From Spirochaetaceae bacterium (GTDB lineage: Bacteria > Spirochaetota > Spirochaetia > Treponematales > Treponemataceae), in NCBI GenBank assembly GCA_017622235.1, contig JAGARN010000005.1, positions 186,001 to 250,000 of the forward strand: a stretch of 64,000 nt of DNA, written 5' to 3'. The notes under the pieces were generated by a model. That model made no database searches, had not been told where the DNA came from, and saw only the letters and a list, made by a program, of their open reading frames with translations. A program made the translations under genes and the position numbers. Below, one piece after another: positions 8,845-18,136 of this stretch (its first letter is position 1; every line of letters starts with the position of its first letter).

Positions 8845-9980
8845 TTTTTCACCAAGAAGAAATAGAAAATTAACCCGGCAACTCCAACAGCAATATTCGG
8901 AAGCCACATTGTCCAAAAGCCACTAATACCTTCACGTATACCAAATGTTTGACCTAAAATCATCGCTGCCCAATAGGCAACACAAAGAAAAACACCAATA
9001 ATTAATCCTATAGTTTGTCCATTATGCTTACCAAAAATCACAGCAAGAGGCATAGCGAGCATAGCAAAAAAGATTGACCCAAAAGGTAGCGAAAATTTTT
9101 TGTAATACTCTAATTCATACATATTCATCTGTCTTGTTGATAGCGTTTTCTTTTCCTTCATTTCATTAATGTATTGCTTAAGATCATAGGAGGTCATCTC
9201 TCTAGGATTAGTAGCAGACGAAGTTGAAAGTACAGAAGAAGTGAAAACATTCATATCAGTTTCACCTGCAAACATAACATCGTATTTTTCTTGGTCATCA
9301 TAGTTAAACGAAAGCACTAATGAAGAATCCATACTAAGTTGCATTAAAATGTCAGGTTCATCTACAGTAAGTATTTCTGATTCACCAGAAATAATCATCC
9401 TATGATTACCATCTTCATCCACATCAAAAAAAATTAAATCTGAAACCGAAGTTCCTTCTACATTTCCAATTACAAGAGTTGTGTCTTCTGTTCTCTTTAT
9501 TGAATTGGATTCAAGCTCTATGGAAGGATCTGAAAGCAATATATCTTGATACAACTTATTATACGAAATTGTTCCTAAAGGCAACAAATAATCATTAACA
9601 AAAAAAGAAATAATTGAAATACTTAAACCCAAAAGCAAAACTGGAACAAGAATTACAGAAAAGGATTTTCCCGAAGCCCTAAGAACTAAAATTTCGTTAT
9701 CAGTCATCATTCTGCCAAGACACATAAGAAAACCTACTAAAGTTGCAAAAGGAGCAGACTGAGCTATAATGAAAGGTAATGAATATATCATTAACAGAAC
9801 AACATCAGACACAGGAACCCTTTTTTCAAGAACATCTTCTGCCATAAGCAATATCTGATTTACAAAAAAAACCATGAAAAAAAATAGAAAAAGAATCAGA
9901 AAATAAAGCAACAATTCCTTGACCAAATATCTGATTAGAGTGTTTTTTTTAATTGTCAATTTTTTTTTAGCTAAAGCCAA
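8841..9980 (-). CDS. LptF/LptG family permease, first of the pair
   Basis: 379 residues, partner of the next gene. Topology as in the family: N-terminal membrane segments at about 20-40, 60-85 and 103-128, a soluble periplasmic domain (about 130-290, containing VIGNVEGTSVSDLIFFDV), and C-terminal segments beginning FSLPFGSIFFAMLAMPLAVIF. The sequence TDNEILVLRASGKS, just after the second membrane segment, is the typical cytoplasmic coupling-helix region that would contact the ATPase LptB. No lptB is in the window. The gene starts 3 bases after the dut stop and ends in an ATGA overlap with the second permease, so the two are made together, as a heterodimer would need. Confidence 0.86.
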   Translation of the reverse strand: MALAKKKLTIKKNTLIRYLVKELLLYFLILFLFFFMVFFVNQILLMAEDVLEKRVPVSDVVLLMIYSLPFIIAQSAPFATLVGFLMCLGRMMTDNEILVLRASGKSFSVILVPVLLLGLSISIISFFVNDYLLPLGTISYNKLYQDILLSDPSIELESNSIKRTEDTTLVIGNVEGTSVSDLIFFDVDEDGNHRMIISGESEILTVDEPDILMQLSMDSSLVLSFNYDDQEKYDVMFAGETDMNVFTSSVLSTSSATNPREMTSYDLKQYINEMKEKKTLSTRQMNMYELEYYKKFSLPFGSIFFAMLAMPLAVIFGKHNGQTIGLIIGVFLCVAYWAAMILGQTFGIREGISGFWTMWLPNIAVGVAGLIFYFFLVKK

Positions 9981-9982
9981 AA

Positions 9983-10417
9983 CTACACCCCTGTAGAACC
10001 AAACCCACCTATTCCTCGGCTGGTACTAGAAAGATTGGATACAACAGAAAATTCTGCTTGAAGCACTGGAGCTACAACAAGTTGAGCAATACGATCTCCG
10101 TTATGCACAACAAATGGTTTTTCACCTAAATTTATTAAAATCACTTTAACTTGTCCACGATAATCACTATCAATAGTACCAGGAGTATTTAAGCAAGTAA
10201 TTCCATATTTTACAGCAAGACCGGAACGTGGTCGAACTTGAATTTCGTAGCCTTCTGGTATTTCAAAGCAAAGACCTGTCGGAATTATTTCCCTACTGCC
10301 AGGTTGAATAATAATTTCTTTTTCTAAAAAAGCACAAATGTCAGCTCCAGCAGCACCAGATGTCTGATATGATGGAAGAATAGCACCCTTTTCTAAAACA
10401 CAACGAATAACAGGCAA
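9983..10417 (-). CDS. dut: dUTP diphosphatase
   Basis: Hydrolyses dUTP to dUMP, keeping uracil out of DNA and feeding dTMP synthesis. About 144 residues, trimeric type. The five family motifs are visible: [42 protein letters not shown] and, at the end, [11 protein letters not shown]. Two TTG codons in tandem (10420 and 10417) can start it. The second is 6 bases after AAAGGAG and is preferred, the first is only 3. It heads the minus-strand run toward the LptF/G pair. It has its own promoter at 10469-10498. Confidence 0.96.
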   Translation of the reverse strand: MPVIRCVLEKGAILPSYQTSGAAGADICAFLEKEIIIQPGSREIIPTGLCFEIPEGYEIQVRPRSGLAVKYGITCLNTPGTIDSDYRGQVKVILINLGEKPFVVHNGDRIAQLVVAPVLQAEFSVVSNLSSTSRGIGGFGSTGV

Positions 10418-10468
10418 CAAAAACTCCTTTGGTTTTACACATCAGAATAAAGTAAATACTTGTGTAAT

Positions 10469-10498
10469 ATAATAAACAGCAACACCAGTTATTGTCAA
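10469..10498 (-). promoter_or_regulatory. Promoter of the dut run
   Basis: On the minus strand a perfect TTGACA (10498-10493) and TATTAT (10474-10469) are 18 bases apart. The predicted start near 10462 leaves about 45 bases to the TTG start of dut. It points away from the promoter at 10516-10544, so this is a divergent control region. Confidence 0.6.
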
Positions 10499-10515
10499 TG
10501 TTTCTAAAAATTTAT

Positions 10516-10544
10516 TTGACAGGTCATGTTTTTTTCTCTATTAT
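10516..10544 (+). promoter_or_regulatory. Promoter of the nicotinamidase-like gene
   Basis: Perfect TTGACA (10516-10521), 17-base spacer, TATTAT (10539-10544). The predicted start at about 10550-10552 coincides with the ATG of the gene at 10552, so the transcript may have no leader. There is no Shine-Dalgarno sequence before that ATG. Confidence 0.6.
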
Positions 10545-10551
10545 ACATATT

Positions 10552-11334
10552 ATGAATATAGATTTGTTACTTGTTGATGTTCAAAATGATTTTTGCTCTC
10601 CAGAAGGAACTTTGTATGTTCCAAACGCAGAAAACGATTGTAAAGCTATCGCACATTTTATATATAAGAACATGGATAAAATTGATACAATCCATATGAC
10701 ACTAGATACCCATCCATTTTATCATATTGCTCATCCTATTTTTTGGAAAGATGCAAACGGGAATCATCCACCGGTATATACCCAAATAACCAGTAAAGAT
10801 TTTGCAAATGGAATTTATCAACCTGTAGACCCAAGTCTTAATGAAAGAGTAAGAGATTATTTGTTCAAACTTGAAAGCCGAAGTCGATACAACCTTATTA
10901 TTTGGCCACCACATTGTTTACTTGCCACATGGGGTGCTTGCATAAACAAAGAAGTATATGATGCTGTTCACGAGTGGGAAACCAAGAAACCCGGTCGTTC
11001 GTTAAACTTTGTTCTAAAAGCAATGAATCCCTTAACGGAACATTATAGTGCTATTCAAGCGGAGGTTCCAGACCCCGCTGACCCAAATACTAGAACAAAT
11101 TTTATGCTCATTGACAAAATCAAGGGCAAGAGTTTGTATGTTGCAGGAGAAGCCTTGTCTCATTGTGTTTCAAACACAATTAAAGATATGTGTACATATA
11201 TTTCAGCTTCTCAAATAACACTACTTACCGATTGCACCTCGAATGTGGCTGGATTTGAGCAAATTGGAAAAGAGTTTTTTGATTCATATACATCTAAGGG
11301 AATGAAATCTGCTCTTTCCACGGATTTAATCTAA
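10552..11334 (+). CDS. Nicotinamidase/isochorismatase-family hydrolase
   Basis: Cysteine hydrolase fold; the best guess is nicotinamidase, which turns nicotinamide into nicotinate for NAD recycling, and an NAD kinase is encoded nearby. Seen: LLLVDVQNDF with the catalytic Asp, LDTHPFYHIAHPIFW in the place of the metal-binding D-x-H-x3-H, IWPPHCLLATWGA, a lysine in VLKAMNPLTEHYSA, and VAGEALSHCVSNTI with the nucleophilic Cys. At 260 residues it is longer than E. coli PncA (about 213), with extra residues around the WPPHC region. The start MNIDLLLVD is chosen on homology; the frame can be extended to 10492, but that part lies in the promoter. Confidence 0.85.
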   Translation: MNIDLLLVDVQNDFCSPEGTLYVPNAENDCKAIAHFIYKNMDKIDTIHMTLDTHPFYHIAHPIFWKDANGNHPPVYTQITSKDFANGIYQPVDPSLNERVRDYLFKLESRSRYNLIIWPPHCLLATWGACINKEVYDAVHEWETKKPGRSLNFVLKAMNPLTEHYSAIQAEVPDPADPNTRTNFMLIDKIKGKSLYVAGEALSHCVSNTIKDMCTYISASQITLLTDCTSNVAGFEQIGKEFFDSYTSKGMKSALSTDLI

Positions 11335-11353
11335 CGAAAAACACGGAGTCTTC

Positions 11354-12595
11354 ATGGCGACCCTTGTGGCTAAAGCAGAAAAAATTTTTCAAGATGGAAA
11401 CTGTCTTGTTAAAGCAAAGGACAATTTATATTCCGTTGCAGGAGTAATTCCAGAAGAAATAGTAGAGATAGAAGAGACACATCCTGAACAGAAAACAGCT
11501 ACTCTTATAAAAATACTTGAAGAATCACCGTATAGGATTCAGAACAGCTGCCCCTATTACGGAATTTGTGGTGGTTGCACAATGCGGCACATTAACGAAG
11601 AATACCAACGAAAGCTTCGTTGTGAAATGCTATTACAAATGTTTGCTAAATTTGCTATAGAAATTCCAGATTTCCAATGTCATTTTTCTAATAGCGATGG
11701 TTATCGTTGTCGTATGCAATTAAATTCTGGTTCTCTTAGAGAAAGAGGGACAAATAATGATATCCCAATACAATATTGTCCTGTTGCGACCCCACAAATA
11801 CAAAAATGGTTAAATTCCACTCCCCTAGAATCACGTCCCTTCGGAAGAACAAATATTTTTGGCGACATACGACTTCAAAATGCTACAGAAGGTTTATGTA
11901 TAGCAACAGAAAATAAAAAAAACGACATTTCATATTCCATAACAGGAAAAACTAATCATAAAATAAAAAACAAAGTAAAAAAACGCTACTATGGAACTGT
12001 TAGTTCTCCAGAAAATAAATGTACAGTAAAGATTTCTGCTACAGGACCAGGTAATATTAACATACAAAAAAATATTTCATTTGACGTACGAGGTTTTTTT
12101 CAGTCTAATATGACTTTGCTAGAGAAAACAATAACTTTAATTCTTAATGCAAGCAGTCCCTACTTTGGGGGAAAAGCACTGGATATTTACAGTGGTTCAG
12201 GAACTTTTTCTACCTTTCTTGGAGAATATTTTACACATATAACTATGGTAGAACATAACAGAGATGCTTTAGTTTATGCAGAAGAAAATATGGCAAATTA
12301 TTCCCACGAAAGTTTTGGACTTAGTGGAACTCGTTGGGCGAATGGTAATAATACAAAAGATTTTCAATTAGCATTGGTAGATCCCCCAAGAAGTGGCATA
12401 GAAATAGATGTGTTACATTTTTTTTCAAATTCAAAGATTCCTGCTATACTTTCGCTTTCTTGTAATCCTGTTACACAAGCAAGAGATTGCAATAGGCTAA
12501 CAAAAGCAGGATATAAATTAAAAAAACTTCATATGTTAGATTTTTATCCTCAAACTGGGCATATTGAAAGTCTTGCTATACTGGAGCATATATGA
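11354..12595 (+). CDS. TrmA/RumA-family RNA uracil-5-methyltransferase
   Basis: SAM-dependent enzyme expected to make 5-methyluridine in rRNA or tRNA. Residues 1-60 look like a TRAM RNA-binding domain, followed by a four-cysteine iron-sulfur site (CPYYGICGGC with a further Cys). The Rossmann domain has LDIYSGSGTFSTFLGE for SAM, LALVDPPRSGIE, and LSLSCNPVTQARD carrying the catalytic cysteine. 413 residues, slightly short, with a lysine/asparagine-rich linker around 180-210. ATG 11354 has GGAG upstream and lies 19 bases after the previous gene. RumA/RlmD, RlmC and TrmA cannot be told apart by eye; the iron-sulfur site favours the RumA side. Confidence 0.88.
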   Translation: MATLVAKAEKIFQDGNCLVKAKDNLYSVAGVIPEEIVEIEETHPEQKTATLIKILEESPYRIQNSCPYYGICGGCTMRHINEEYQRKLRCEMLLQMFAKFAIEIPDFQCHFSNSDGYRCRMQLNSGSLRERGTNNDIPIQYCPVATPQIQKWLNSTPLESRPFGRTNIFGDIRLQNATEGLCIATENKKNDISYSITGKTNHKIKNKVKKRYYGTVSSPENKCTVKISATGPGNINIQKNISFDVRGFFQSNMTLLEKTITLILNASSPYFGGKALDIYSGSGTFSTFLGEYFTHITMVEHNRDALVYAEENMANYSHESFGLSGTRWANGNNTKDFQLALVDPPRSGIEIDVLHFFSNSKIPAILSLSCNPVTQARDCNRLTKAGYKLKKLHMLDFYPQTGHIESLAILEHI

Positions 12596-14352
12596 TACGT
12601 AAAAGGGGATATAAATTCTTCACTTGTATTTTATTTACTACAGTTTTTTTTATTAATGCATATACTGCTACACCAAGTTGGCAACTTGTTGCAGGAGGAG
12701 ATCCCATTGCTCAACCAATAAATACGGAATATGGTTTTGCTATGTTGCTTGATGGTAGGACATTGGCAGCTGTTTCTTCAAATGGAACTTTGTTATGGAA
12801 CTCAGGTATACCAGCAGGAAAACCTTCTGATTTTATAGGGCTAGGAGATGGAGGATTTTTGTTCACTGTATCTGGGAACAATAAACTTTCAATGTTTAAT
12901 CCCAGCGGGCTTTGTTTGTGGACTCAAACTGCTCCTGATAAAATAATAACTGCTCCGATTCAAGGACGTGACGGTAGAATTTTTGTACAATGCCAAGAAA
13001 AAGTCGCTTGTTATAGTGTTAAGGGAAGTTTAAAATGGTCTGTTGAGGTAGGAACAGCCGCTGGATTTCCTCTTTTACAATTAGAAGACGGAAGTATTCT
13101 TCATGTTCAAAGCAAAACCATAGGAGGTTGTTCTACTGCATTAAGATTTTCTCCTTTTGGCGAAGTTTTAGAGGAAATAACTTTTACCGGAAAAGTTTCA
13201 AATATAACGCAAACGGCCTATGGCGTATTAATTCTTTTTGCAGATGGTTCAGCCGGCTGTTGTTCAGCTAGTAGTACTGGTGCAATTACAAGATGGGTTG
13301 TGCCGTCAGAATTAATTGGTTCTGGAAAATCTGCAAAACTTGTATCCTCTAAAGACGGTAAAACCGCTGTAATATTCTCTCCCTCAAGTAATGGAAAAAC
13401 TTCCCTTGTGTTTATGAATGCAGAAGACGGAGGAGTTTTATCACATCAAAGTGCAAATGTTGATGGAAACACAATAACGTATTCAACTATGGAGGGTAAC
13501 AATTTTGTAATCTGTTCTACAAAAACTGCAGGCTGTTATTCTGTTGCAGATGGCATAATTTGGGAAGCAACTATTCCTAGTCAAAAACGATGGTCATATC
13601 TATTGTACACAGATAATGGTTATCTTGTTGTTTTTGAAAAAAACTCATGGGTTACCTCTGCCTATAGAATGACTCAAAAAATAGGTTACAAACCAACTAA
13701 ATCTTCAAATACAAAAAACAGTAACTACATAGATTTTACAAACCAAGCAGCAAAAGAAAATGGTCTAAGCTCGAATACAGCTGCTTTATTTGGAAAAACA
13801 ATACCCCAAACTCTATTTGAACAAATACAAAAAGAGCTTCCAAAAGGAGATTACGGTGAGCAAGAAGCTCTTTGGATTGCTGCCCTTGAACTTGAAAATA
13901 AACAAATAACAAATAGATTGTATATGACAAATAATCAGTTTATGGATATTTTTAAAAACAACATATCTTATTTTCAACAAGTATTATTACTTTGTCCTAT
14001 GCTTGAATCTAGTACATTTAATAAAACCATTGCATTGATTATTCAAAATGAAACAGACCTTTCAATGCTTGTAACAGCAATTCAAGCTGCAGCAAAAATA
14101 GGTTATGACCCTGATGCTACTATAATTACTAGTATTCAGCAACTATTAAGACGTCAAAGTTTAATTTCAAATGGTAGAATATCTGGTGCAATATGCGATG
14201 CAGTCTATGAAATTTGTCGTTTTATGGGGAAACCAACTCTTTTTACTCAAGGCAGACAAATTCTTTCTCATATGCTTAACCAAAGTATAGACGCAAAAGC
14301 AAAAGCCTATGCTGCAATAACTATGGAAAAGATAATTGCACTGCAAATGTAA
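12592..14352 (+). CDS. Exported PQQ-like beta-propeller protein
   Basis: 586 residues starting in an ATGA overlap with the methyltransferase gene. A signal peptide (FFTCILFTTVFFINAYTA) precedes a series of short blades with Gly-Asp/Asn turns, such as DGRTLAAVSSNGTLLWNSG, DGGFLFTVSGNNKLSMFNPSG and DGRIFVQCQEKVACYSVKG, the PQQ/WD-like outer strand pattern. This fills about residues 25-370. The C-terminal 200 residues are helical with no recognised domain. It is likely a periplasmic scaffold or binding protein. Its nearest neighbour, P83/100, is also exported, so a shared envelope role is possible but not shown. Confidence 0.75.
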   Translation: MIRKRGYKFFTCILFTTVFFINAYTATPSWQLVAGGDPIAQPINTEYGFAMLLDGRTLAAVSSNGTLLWNSGIPAGKPSDFIGLGDGGFLFTVSGNNKLSMFNPSGLCLWTQTAPDKIITAPIQGRDGRIFVQCQEKVACYSVKGSLKWSVEVGTAAGFPLLQLEDGSILHVQSKTIGGCSTALRFSPFGEVLEEITFTGKVSNITQTAYGVLILFADGSAGCCSASSTGAITRWVVPSELIGSGKSAKLVSSKDGKTAVIFSPSSNGKTSLVFMNAEDGGVLSHQSANVDGNTITYSTMEGNNFVICSTKTAGCYSVADGIIWEATIPSQKRWSYLLYTDNGYLVVFEKNSWVTSAYRMTQKIGYKPTKSSNTKNSNYIDFTNQAAKENGLSSNTAALFGKTIPQTLFEQIQKELPKGDYGEQEALWIAALELENKQITNRLYMTNNQFMDIFKNNISYFQQVLLLCPMLESSTFNKTIALIIQNETDLSMLVTAIQAAAKIGYDPDATIITSIQQLLRRQSLISNGRISGAICDAVYEICRFMGKPTLFTQGRQILSHMLNQSIDAKAKAYAAITMEKIIALQM

Positions 14353-14380
14353 ATAAATCTAGCATTATTCTAAGTTTCGT

Positions 14381-14388
14381 GATATAAT
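14381..14388 (+). promoter_or_regulatory. Extended -10 promoter before the P83/100 gene
   Basis: TATAAT (14383-14388) is preceded by TGA, giving a TGnTATAAT extended -10; no good -35 is seen. The predicted leader of about 43 bases includes a small CTAGA/TCTAG inverted repeat and ends with GGAGG before the ATG at 14438. Confidence 0.5.
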
Positions 14389-14437
14389 ATAGCTTATTGC
14401 GGAGTTCTAGATATTTTCTAGTTATTTTGGAGGAAAG

Positions 14438-16024
14438 ATGTCTAAAAAAATTTTGTATGCTGTTATAACAGTCTTTTTTTTCTGTGCCATTGCAACCCCT
14501 TTGATGGCATTGGAAATTGATGAAGAGGAAATCAGATCTGTAGCTCCTGATGCTGTTGAATTTGTCAACTACACAGGTCCACATACAGTTATTGATTCAC
14601 TTCAGCAAATTAAAAACATTGGTTCATCCCTTGGTTCTGTGATTGCAAGAAATCCTGGTCAAAGTGGAACTGCTGGAACGAACTCTCGCTATTATGTCGT
14701 TCATGCAGTTGATCCAACTGTCACTAATGGATTTGATGCTGATATTATGTTTATTGGCAAAGATGCAACAGTAGACCATATACGCAACTTGCGACACATA
14801 ATTGCATCATATCTTGTTTCTGCATATGGATATTCAGAAGCAGATGCAAGTACTTTGGCAGTGTTTGTTACAGTGTATAATGCCGTGTATCGTGGCAACT
14901 TAGAAAAATTTAACTCAACCTATAAACCTGTTGTAGTTAAATATCTTACGGCAGAACACGCTGGTTTAGCTTTAAACTATCAAGATTGGCCTGGTAAATC
15001 ACAAATTGTAATTCCTTTGACAGACCCTGTAAACGGTGGACTTAGTACAGTTGATACAAGTGTTATTTCCGACACTCAGGTTGTTGAATCAATGAGAGAA
15101 GAAGATGACAAATCCGTTGATGTTCGTAAAGAACTTGTAGATATAAAAGAACGAGAAGCAGACATAGCTTCAGAAAAAGCTGCAGAGGCTCAAAAGCAGG
15201 CTACAGAAGAAACTGCTAAACAAAAGCAAGAAGAACAAAAACTAGCAGAAGCAAAACAAGAAGCAGAAGAAGCACGTAAGGTAGCAGATGAAAATCCAAA
15301 TGATCGAGCAGCACAGCAGGAGGCACAGAAAAAAGAAGAGGCTGTAGCTCGTCAAGAAGAAGTTACCCAAGCTCAAACTCAGGTAGCAGAAGAAAAACGC
15401 CAAGAAGCAGCTGAACAGCAAGCAATCGCTGACCAAAAAAGAGAAGAGGCTCGTACAGATAGAGCACAAATTGCAAAAGACCAGCAGCAATTAATAAAAG
15501 ACGGTATTCAAAGTGATGCCGATGGAGTATACGGTCTTGAAATAATTGACAATGAGTTCTCACGAATGGTAAAACTCAACAAAACCAATGGTGTTGTTAT
15601 GCAAGAATCCCCTGTAACGGTAATTCGTGGACGAACTTTATTACCTGCTGACGAAAACTATATGGCTATAGCTGGAAAAACCGGTGGAAATGCAGCTGTA
15701 AAAGTTGTTCTTTTGGATACACAATACATGGAAATTATTTCTGAAAGTACAGAATATGCTTCTGAACAGTCTGTTCTTGTACAAGATGGAAACGATTATT
15801 ATGCAGTAATTCAAGATTCAAACGGATGGGTTCTTGGCAAATACAATAGTCAGTTAAAGTTGTTACTTAAATCTAAAATTAGTGTTCACCCTGCAACTGC
15901 TGTAATTATGACAGAAGCTGGAATCTGTATTACAGACCCTAATGGGATTGCAAGACTCTTGAATAAATCTGATCTTTCAGAAATATCTAAAGATTCACCG
16001 GCTACCTACATAGTAGAAAAATAG
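14438..16024 (+). CDS. P83/100 family antigen (spirochaetal exported coiled-coil protein)
   Basis: 528 residues. Signal peptide MSKKILYAVITVFFFCAIATPLMA, then the family N-terminal domain (about 25-215) with EFVNYTGPHTVIDSLQQIK, SRYYVVHAVD, DHIRNLRHIIASYLVSAYGYS and LTAEHAGLALNYQDWPGK, which I recognise from Borrelia p83/100 and treponemal homologues. Residues about 218-350 form a very long Glu/Lys/Ala/Gln coiled coil (KEREADIASEKAAEAQKQA and similar repeats), then a beta-rich C-terminal domain. Members are immunodominant in borreliosis and lie in the periplasm or outer envelope; the molecular function is unknown. It has its own promoter and ends in a strong hairpin terminator. Confidence 0.9.
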   Translation: MSKKILYAVITVFFFCAIATPLMALEIDEEEIRSVAPDAVEFVNYTGPHTVIDSLQQIKNIGSSLGSVIARNPGQSGTAGTNSRYYVVHAVDPTVTNGFDADIMFIGKDATVDHIRNLRHIIASYLVSAYGYSEADASTLAVFVTVYNAVYRGNLEKFNSTYKPVVVKYLTAEHAGLALNYQDWPGKSQIVIPLTDPVNGGLSTVDTSVISDTQVVESMREEDDKSVDVRKELVDIKEREADIASEKAAEAQKQATEETAKQKQEEQKLAEAKQEAEEARKVADENPNDRAAQQEAQKKEEAVARQEEVTQAQTQVAEEKRQEAAEQQAIADQKREEARTDRAQIAKDQQQLIKDGIQSDADGVYGLEIIDNEFSRMVKLNKTNGVVMQESPVTVIRGRTLLPADENYMAIAGKTGGNAAVKVVLLDTQYMEIISESTEYASEQSVLVQDGNDYYAVIQDSNGWVLGKYNSQLKLLLKSKISVHPATAVIMTEAGICITDPNGIARLLNKSDLSEISKDSPATYIVEK

Positions 16025-16029
16025 TAAAC

Positions 16030-16066
16030 AAGAAATGGGGTTTCTTTTAGAGATGCCCCATTTCTT
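16030..16066. terminator. Bidirectional intrinsic terminator
   Basis: AAGAAATGGGG (16030-16040) pairs perfectly with CCCCATTTCTT (16056-16066), an 11-bp stem and 15-base loop, with T-rich sequence on both strands. It separates the convergent P83/100 and NHL/VWA genes. Confidence 0.85.
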
Positions 16067-16084
16067 TTATAAACACACAATCGC

Positions 16085-18136
16085 TTACTCTAGTGGCGGA
16101 TAATACCCAGTTTCATCTCTTCCGGAACGGTTGAGTAAGTAGGCTTCTACTTCTACAGGTAAGTACGCTCTACCAAAATCTGTAGGCAAGGAAGAAGTAT
16201 ATGAAAGTTGGTATAGTCCATTTGGAATAGAAATAATATCTTGTACAATATCAGCTAATCCTTCTGGTCTATATACATACATTACATTTCCATTTGTTGT
16301 TTCAGTGATATACGAAATTTCTTCTGGTAGCCTATTTTGAGAAAGATTTATTGTATACAAAGCAATATTATTATTATTTAAATATGCAGATAGTTGCGAT
16401 AGACTATAATTTGAAAATGAATTTTTTCCAACCGAATCAGACCCTGTTAAATATACAACAGCTCGTTTTTTCTCACCATTAATTAATCCATTTGCCGCAA
16501 GACGTATTGCAAGATCTGTTGAACATTCTGAATTCACTTCTACTTTTAGTGCTTCTTTTGTAAAATCACCCAACATATCTGGAGCACCTGTATATTCGAT
16601 AACAGGAATTTGTCCAGAAGAAATAACTGTAAGAGTACCTTTTCCATCCATCGCTTGAGCAATTTCTTTGACAGCCTCTTCCATAGCATCTGAATAACTT
16701 TGCGTTTGAACAGACCTATCAATAACTATTGAAATATCGCAAACTTTATTATTTGCAGCAGCTCCAATTAGTTGCTGGTTTGCCACAGGAATTTTACCTT
16801 CTGTAATATAAAAATTTTCTGCTTTTAAACCGACCACAGGCTGTCTTTGGCGATTTTCAACTTTTAGCTCTAGCGTAATATTTGGAAAATTATCTACAAC
16901 AACACGTTCCACCTGAACAAAAAGCCCACCAACTAATTCAGACATCCTAGACATTACATAAACTTCGTTAGCTTTAAAATCTGAAACAAGTATGTTGCCA
17001 TTAATATCAGGAACAGAGCTTAAAATTCTTGAAGGAGCACTTCCTGTTCTACCATTTTCAAAAACAGCACCTGTTGCCAAGTTTATCGAACAAATTCTAT
17101 TGTTGTCACTAATTATAAGGCTGTCTGCAAAAAGTTTCATTGATTCAGGACGGACGAAAGTACCTTCGGGAACAAGAATACCTGTATAGTTTCCAGCTCT
17201 GTCGAAAGAATAAACTCCACCTGTTGCTGCATCAGCTACATAAACTTGGTCGTGGTAAACAGCAATTCCCGTAGGAGCTGAAAAACCAGAAAAACTAGCT
17301 GTTTTTTTTCCAAAACTCAACAATGGATTTCCATCTTTGTCAAATACAACTACCCTAGAATTACCAAAATCTGTAACATAAATATTTTCCGAAGAATCAA
17401 GTGCAAGATACTGTGGACCGACAAGTTGCCCTTGCCCTACTCCTTTAGAACCAAAGGACTTAATATAATTGCCATCGCTATCAAGAACAGAAATTCTGTC
17501 CCCTGAATATTCAGAAATTAAAAGATTTCCTTCCTTATTGCGTATTATATCCATTGGTCTGTCAAAGCCATTCAAAGGTCCTCTTATTCTTTTTGCAACA
17601 AATCCATTCACATCAATACACAAAAGTTCATTAGAACCATAAGCTAACACCCAACAAGTTCCATCATCGTTTGGTAATATGGCGGAAGGTTGACTAAATA
17701 TAAATTGTTCACCGTAAGTTCCCGGATAATTTCCTGCTTCTACGTAGTATGTTGAAGAAATATTTTGTTCCTCTGTAACACGTCTTTCTTTTATAACTTC
17801 CATTTTATTTTGAAGCAATAGTCCACCATAACCTGCATCTGCTGCATATTGCCAATGCTGAAGAGCCATACCCTCAAGCCCTGCTCTATAATATGATCTA
17901 GCAAGCCAATCAAGGATAAGATTCTCTGAAGGCAAATATGACAAGGCATTTTCAAACAACATAATTGCTTCATTAAATGCACCTCGGTAATAGGACTGAA
18001 CCCCACGACGAAATTCTTCTTCCGCAAAAAGAGAATCAGCAGTCTTGACCGTAACACTATCAAAATCAGAAGCAAACAATAAAAACACACTGAAAATCAA
18101 ACACTGTACGATAATTAAAAACTTGAACTTTTTCAT
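16085..18136 (-). CDS. Exported TPR - NHL beta-propeller - VWA-like protein
   Basis: 683 residues. Signal peptide to about FASD; TPR-like helices (about 35-105: EEEFRRGVQSYYRGAFNEAIMLFENAL). An NHL/SMP-30-like propeller covers about 125-415, with repeats such as GNLLISEYSGDRISVLDSDG, ENIYVTDFGNSRVVVFDKDG and VAVYHDQVYVADAATGGV-like blades. A von Willebrand A-like domain runs from CDISIVIDRSVQTQSYSDAM (about 480) to the end. The VWA metal site is non-canonical (D-R-S-V-Q in place of D-x-S-x-S), so metal-dependent binding may be lost. It is presumably an extracytoplasmic multi-protein scaffold. The gene directly abuts the upstream TPR gene (TAA then ATG). Confidence 0.85.
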   Translation of the reverse strand: MKKFKFLIIVQCLIFSVFLLFASDFDSVTVKTADSLFAEEEFRRGVQSYYRGAFNEAIMLFENALSYLPSENLILDWLARSYYRAGLEGMALQHWQYAADAGYGGLLLQNKMEVIKERRVTEEQNISSTYYVEAGNYPGTYGEQFIFSQPSAILPNDDGTCWVLAYGSNELLCIDVNGFVAKRIRGPLNGFDRPMDIIRNKEGNLLISEYSGDRISVLDSDGNYIKSFGSKGVGQGQLVGPQYLALDSSENIYVTDFGNSRVVVFDKDGNPLLSFGKKTASFSGFSAPTGIAVYHDQVYVADAATGGVYSFDRAGNYTGILVPEGTFVRPESMKLFADSLIISDNNRICSINLATGAVFENGRTGSAPSRILSSVPDINGNILVSDFKANEVYVMSRMSELVGGLFVQVERVVVDNFPNITLELKVENRQRQPVVGLKAENFYITEGKIPVANQQLIGAAANNKVCDISIVIDRSVQTQSYSDAMEEAVKEIAQAMDGKGTLTVISSGQIPVIEYTGAPDMLGDFTKEALKVEVNSECSTDLAIRLAANGLINGEKKRAVVYLTGSDSVGKNSFSNYSLSQLSAYLNNNNIALYTINLSQNRLPEEISYITETTNGNVMYVYRPEGLADIVQDIISIPNGLYQLSYTSSLPTDFGRAYLPVEVEAYLLNRSGRDETGYYPPLE

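Noticed and set aside
10492-10551. Upstream start for the nicotinamidase-like gene
   Set aside because: The extra residues cover a good promoter (TTGACA-17-TATTAT) and do not look like the family's N-terminus.
15242-15563. Minus-strand Cys/Phe/Leu-rich frames in the P83/100 gene
   Set aside because: They are antisense of the Ala/Glu/Gln-rich coiled coil; no independent signals.
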